A stretch of 11,403 bases of DNA from Flavobacteriaceae bacterium (GTDB taxonomy: Bacteria; Bacteroidota; Bacteroidia; Flavobacteriales; Flavobacteriaceae): contig JAURFJ010000036.1 of assembly GCA_030834365.1 (NCBI GenBank), positions 1 to 11,403 of the forward strand. Direction: 5' to 3'. The notes under the pieces were generated by a model. It was not told the origin of the DNA. It saw only the letters and a program-made list of their open reading frames with translations, and ran no database searches. Both the position numbers and the translations under genes were made by a program. Shown here in pieces: positions 8,653 through 11,403 of the stretch. How positions within the stretch are numbered: position 1 is the stretch's first letter; each line of letters starts with the position of its first letter.

Positions 8653-9767
8653 GTTCAGCCCTAAATACAATAAGTGAAGCCATCGAGGCAATTAAAAACG
8701 GTGAAATAATCATCGTGGTCGATGATGAAGACAGAGAGAATGAAGGAGACTTTGTAATGGCTGCCGATAAAGTCACAACAGAGGCCATAAACTTCATGTC
8801 GAAACACGGAAGGGGCCTCATCTGCGCTCCACTAACCCCTTCGCGTTGTGCGGCACTTGCCTTGAACAAAATGGTTGACGACAACACCGATCCGCTCAAA
8901 ACGGCGTTTACGGTTTCGGTGGATCTCAAAGGAAATGGAGTCACTACAGGTATTTCTGCCAGTGATCGAGCTAAAACGATCAAAGCCCTTACTCAGCCTG
9001 AAACCAGACCCGAAGATCTTACTCGACCGGGGCACATTTTTCCGTTAATTGCCAAAGAAGGAGGAGTATTAAGACGAACCGGACACACTGAAGCCGCTAT
9101 CGATATGGCTAAACTGTCTGGGCTATCTCCGGCCGGAGTGATTGTAGAAATCATGAATGAAGATGGAAGCATGGCCCGATTTGATGACCTGATCAAGGTC
9201 AGAGATCAATTTAATCTTAAGATGATTAGCATCGAACACCTGGTGGCCTACCGCATGATGCACGACAGCTTGATCGAGCGGCAGTTTAGCAAAGAAATCG
9301 AAACAGCCTACGGTCATTTTACCCTTACCACCTATAGGCAAACCACCAATGATCAAGTACATATTGCATTAACCAAGGGCGTGTGGAAGAGAGGAGAAAC
9401 CGTTCTTACCCGCATTCAACCCTATCACAGCGGAGCTTCGCTCTTTCAATTCTTAAAGGGTTCAGCAGATCACACACTTGACCGCATTTTTAAAAAAGCC
9501 CAGCAGGCCGATAAAGTGGCGCTGCTACTCATTAATAAAAACCCAAACGCAGCTGAATTTTTAGCGCAGTTGTCTGAACTTATTGAAATAGACGGTCAGA
9601 ACCTCTCGCGCTCAAAAAATATGGATGAAAAAGACTTCGGTATAGGGGCGCAAATTCTGCACGATCTAAATCTGATCTCCCTGAAGTTGCTCTCAAACTC
9701 TGCACCCATTCACCGCGTTGGATTAAGTGGGTACGGATTGCATATTGAAGGGGTACAATCGTACTAA
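8649..9767 (+). CDS. ribB: 3,4-dihydroxy-2-butanone-4-phosphate synthase with degenerate GTP cyclohydrolase II domain
   Basis: The N-terminal half (about 1-205) is a complete DHBP synthase, converting ribulose 5-phosphate to the four-carbon riboflavin precursor plus formate. It shows the acidic loop DDEDRENEGD (25-34), TGISASDRAKTI (100-111), RPGHIFPL (126-133) and RTGHTEAA (143-150). The C-terminal half (about 206-372) has the GTP cyclohydrolase II fold pattern, with DFGIGAQILHDL (329-340) and GLSGYGLHIEG (358-368), but no cysteine at all. The three zinc-binding cysteines of active GCHII are therefore missing, and nothing resembles the REGRGIGL loop. I infer it has only DHBP synthase activity, so the gene is named ribB and not ribBA; a working ribA must be elsewhere. 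The start overlaps the upstream permease stop by four bases, and the stop overlaps that of the convergent gene. Length is normal for two-domain proteins. Confidence 0.93.
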   Translation: MSSALNTISEAIEAIKNGEIIIVVDDEDRENEGDFVMAADKVTTEAINFMSKHGRGLICAPLTPSRCAALALNKMVDDNTDPLKTAFTVSVDLKGNGVTTGISASDRAKTIKALTQPETRPEDLTRPGHIFPLIAKEGGVLRRTGHTEAAIDMAKLSGLSPAGVIVEIMNEDGSMARFDDLIKVRDQFNLKMISIEHLVAYRMMHDSLIERQFSKEIETAYGHFTLTTYRQTTNDQVHIALTKGVWKRGETVLTRIQPYHSGASLFQFLKGSADHTLDRIFKKAQQADKVALLLINKNPNAAEFLAQLSELIEIDGQNLSRSKNMDEKDFGIGAQILHDLNLISLKLLSNSAPIHRVGLSGYGLHIEGVQSY

Positions 9768-10516
9768 AAAAACCAGAGTCGGATAGCCATGAGCACTACT
9801 ATTACTACGAGTGCCGAGCGAATAAATCCTTCACCTTTTTTAACAGAAAGTCTAGCAGCTATCCATCCTCCGACCATATTACCAAAGGCTAAAAGTAGAC
9901 CAATAAACCAATCAATAACATCGTTCCAGATAAAGACCACTAGTGCGGCTGAGGTATAAATAGCGGTTACAAGAACCTTAGTGGCGTTTGTACGAATGAG
10001 ATTCATTCCGTTGAAAATATTTAGCCACAAAATCATCAAAAGGCCCATACCGGCGTTGATGAAGCCGCCGTAAACCCCGAGGATGAGAAAAACAAACAAG
10101 GTAATCCACAAGGGTCTACCACTTAGGTACTCCTGATCTAACACCTTTTTCATTCGGGGTTGCAATACCATAAGCACAACAATAACAATCATAATAACCG
10201 CTAGTACGCGGTTGAATAATTTCTTGTCAAATTCGACAGCTATAAGCGCCCCGAAAACAGATCCTATGGTGGCCGCAACACCCACGTATAAGCTAAAAGG
10301 CATCACACTCACCTTTTTACTTTTAAAACCCGCAGCAGCAGAAACCGCAGACAGGAGTATACCTAAGCGGTTAGTTGCGTTGGCCACTGTAGGGTCAAGC
10401 CCAACTAAAATCATGGCCGGAAGGGTCAGAATAGATCCGCCACCGGCTAGGGTATTGATAAAACCCGCAATAAAGCCCACCACGGTAATAAGTATCCATT
10501 GCCACTCTTCGCTCAT
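9764..10516 (-). CDS. TSUP family (TauE/SafE-like) membrane transporter
   Basis: A 250-residue polytopic inner-membrane protein of the TSUP family, whose characterised members move sulfite, sulfoacetate or related organosulfur anions. It has about seven or eight hydrophobic segments in two halves. The first half opens with GFIAGFINTLAGGGSILTLP (14-33), whose AGGGS is the family hallmark, followed by ATNRLGILLSAVSAAAGF (47-64). The second half repeats the pattern with LGVYGGFINAGMGLLMI (about 146-162) and NATKVLVTAIYTSAALVVF. It appears full length. The ATG at 10516 lies five bases after a full TAnnTTTG promoter element, suggesting a nearly leaderless mRNA. The last four bases overlap ribB tail to tail. 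No sulfur-metabolism gene is close by, so the substrate is unknown; many chromosomal members of this family in the phylum are uncharacterised. Confidence 0.9.
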   Translation of the reverse strand: MSEEWQWILITVVGFIAGFINTLAGGGSILTLPAMILVGLDPTVANATNRLGILLSAVSAAAGFKSKKVSVMPFSLYVGVAATIGSVFGALIAVEFDKKLFNRVLAVIMIVIVVLMVLQPRMKKVLDQEYLSGRPLWITLFVFLILGVYGGFINAGMGLLMILWLNIFNGMNLIRTNATKVLVTAIYTSAALVVFIWNDVIDWFIGLLLAFGNMVGGWIAARLSVKKGEGFIRSALVVIVVLMAIRLWFF

Positions 10517-10564
10517 GGCGCAAAGATACCTGCATTTAGCTATATTTATTAAAAATCCGATCAG
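10517..10564. promoter_or_regulatory. divergent promoter region, TSUP gene / lipidated isomerase-like gene
   Basis: Only 48 bases separate the two divergent start codons. Leftward, the TATCTTTG element sits at 10528-10521. Rightward, TATATTTA at 10541-10548 differs from TAnnTTTG only in the last base and lies 16 bases ahead of the ATG at 10565. The two -7 elements are 12 bases apart, so their polymerase footprints would overlap and the promoters probably compete. No ribosome binding site is visible on either side. Confidence 0.45.
10521..10528 (-). promoter_or_regulatory. -7 promoter element of the TSUP gene
   Basis: On the minus strand this reads TATCTTTG, a full match to the Bacteroidota -7 consensus TAnnTTTG, followed by CGCC and the ATG. 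Initiation a few bases downstream would put the transcript start at or next to the start codon. The -33 side has only a T-rich run (TTTTT about 22 bases upstream), so the -33 box is weak. Confidence 0.6.
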
Positions 10565-11403
10565 ATGAGACTACTGTATACCCTTGTAATTCTCGTATTG
10601 CTTTCAAGCTGTGCACAACAAAACACCGATGATCTAGACGACGAGGTGGGGTTGATGCTTTACACCATCAGAGATCAAATGAAAGATAACCCAAAAGAAA
10701 AGCTGAAGCGTGTGGCGAGTATAGGGTACGATTATATCGAGTCAGCGGGCTACGAAAATGGTACCTACTACGGAATGGCTCCCGCCGACTTTAACCAATT
10801 CATGGATAGTATTGATTTAGAACCCATGAGTTCGCACCACGGTTCAATGACCTACGAAAATGCCGATAAAGAGATTGCCGATGCCGTGACCGCCGGGTTT
10901 GAATTTGTGGTTATTCCGGTTCCTCCTATGGGCATGTTTACCTATGATTTTGAAACGCGATCGATGGGCATGAAAGGAAGTCCAGAAGAATTGGTAACCT
11001 TTTTAAATACAGTCGGAAAAAAGGCAAAAAAAGCTGGGCTTGAATTGCTCTACCACAATCACGACTTCGAATTTAAGCCCAACGAAGAGGGGATTATACT
11101 AGCGGATTATATCCTTGAAAACACAGACCCTCGGTATGTGAATTTTCAGCTCGATTTGTTTTGGGCCACTTATGCGGAAGCTGACATTGAGGCATTTATA
11201 AAGCGTCATCCAAATAGGATAAAGGCCTTTCACGTAAAAGATATGGATAGCGAAAGAAATATGGCTCCAGTGGGTAAAGGCACAATAGACTTTGCCTCGA
11301 TATTTCAACATCAGAAAACAGCGGGACTTGAATTTTTTGTTGCCGAACAAGACTTTACAGGGGATCTAGACCCCATGGATGCGATAGTCTTATCGTACCA
11401 AGG
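10565..11403 (+). CDS. lipidated xylose-isomerase-like TIM-barrel protein (sugar isomerase/epimerase family), 3' end cut by window edge
   Basis: The frame is open from the ATG at 10565 to the right edge, 279 codons plus two bases. The first 16 residues form a lipoprotein signal (hydrophobic 3-13, lipobox LSSC with Cys16), so the protein is exported and lipid-anchored. Ala follows the cysteine and an acidic stretch (DDLDDE, 22-27) comes soon after. The rest is an AP-endonuclease-2/xylose-isomerase-like TIM barrel: VGLMLYTIRDQM (28-39), GYDYIESAGY (54-63), LYHNHDFEF (162-170), FQLDLFW (194-200), AFHVKDMD (221-228), VGKGTIDF (236-243) and AEQD (260-263). Glu169, Asp197, His223 and Glu261 are spaced like the four metal ligands of D-tagatose 3-epimerase-type enzymes, so I infer a metal-dependent sugar isomerase, epimerase or lyase. 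Probably only a short C-terminal helix is missing. The substrate cannot be told from the sequence; similar exported proteins in this phylum often act on glycosides. Confidence 0.88.
   Translation, partial: MRLLYTLVILVLLSSCAQQNTDDLDDEVGLMLYTIRDQMKDNPKEKLKRVASIGYDYIESAGYENGTYYGMAPADFNQFMDSIDLEPMSSHHGSMTYENADKEIADAVTAGFEFVVIPVPPMGMFTYDFETRSMGMKGSPEELVTFLNTVGKKAKKAGLELLYHNHDFEFKPNEEGIILADYILENTDPRYVNFQLDLFWATYAEADIEAFIKRHPNRIKAFHVKDMDSERNMAPVGKGTIDFASIFQHQKTAGLEFFVAEQDFTGDLDPMDAIVLSYQ

Noticed and set aside
8642..8983. 113-codon minus-strand frame across the ribB start
   Set aside because: It is opposite the conserved DHBP synthase active-site region and lacks any family signature.
9753..9772. 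Small inverted repeat GTAC-AATC-GTAC followed by seven A's at the ribB/TSUP junction, as a possible intrinsic terminator
   Set aside because: The stem is only four pairs, and on the plus-strand transcript it is followed by A's instead of U's. For the minus-strand transcript the U-run comes before the hairpin, which is the wrong order.
10212..10568. 118-codon plus-strand frame
   Set aside because: It is antisense to the first half of the TSUP gene and runs through both likely promoters.
11099..11350. 83-codon minus-strand frame
   Set aside because: It is antisense to the TIM-barrel gene, over the metal-ligand motifs that explain the conservation.
1..11403. A novel defence, mobile or biosynthetic system
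   Set aside because: Every substantial stretch belongs to a recognised housekeeping or transporter family. There are no transposase, integrase, toxin-antitoxin or nuclease genes, no repeats, and no visible compositional break.

Overview
The window reads as an ordinary, gene-dense piece of chromosome from a Bacteroidota bacterium, most likely in or near the Flavobacteriia. The evidence is the gene set and order (a ftsK - lolA-like - lptF/G-like permease - ribB cluster), the lack of Shine-Dalgarno sequences ahead of the starts, several matches to the Bacteroidota -7 promoter element TAnnTTTG, and the style of the proteins (NhaC, a two-domain RibB, a lipidated sugar isomerase-like protein). The lineage is an inference from content; no rRNA or tRNA gene is present to test it.

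Layout. Minus strand, left: lpdA (dihydrolipoyl dehydrogenase) is followed with a one-base overlap by tilS (tRNA-Ile lysidine synthase), which runs off the left edge. A 136-base divergent intergenic region then leads to the plus strand: nhaC (Na+/H+ antiporter), a 44-base gap, and a tight four-gene run of ftsK, a lolA-like gene, an LptF/LptG-family permease and ribB, with junctions of +4, +6 and -4 bases. The ribB stop overlaps the stop of a convergent minus-strand TSUP (TauE/SafE-like) membrane protein gene. That gene shares a 48-base divergent promoter region with a plus-strand gene for a lipidated xylose-isomerase-like TIM-barrel protein, cut by the right edge.

How the genes fit together. 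The ftsK run joins chromosome segregation at division (FtsK) to two envelope transport proteins (LolA-like for lipoproteins, LptF/G-like for lipopolysaccharide) and a riboflavin synthesis enzyme. The first three are all needed as the envelope divides and grows; the ribB link looks like conserved linkage more than a pathway. lpdA and tilS are unrelated housekeeping genes sharing a transcript.

Nearly every base is coding once the two edge-cut genes are included, and the longest non-coding stretch is 136 bases. I see no RNA gene, mobile element, CRISPR array or repeat family, and no evidence of an undescribed system. The points most worth a second look are the apparently dead GTP cyclohydrolase II half of RibB, the large helical insertion in the LptF/G-like permease, the near-leaderless promoter of the TSUP gene, and the lipid-anchored isomerase-like protein.
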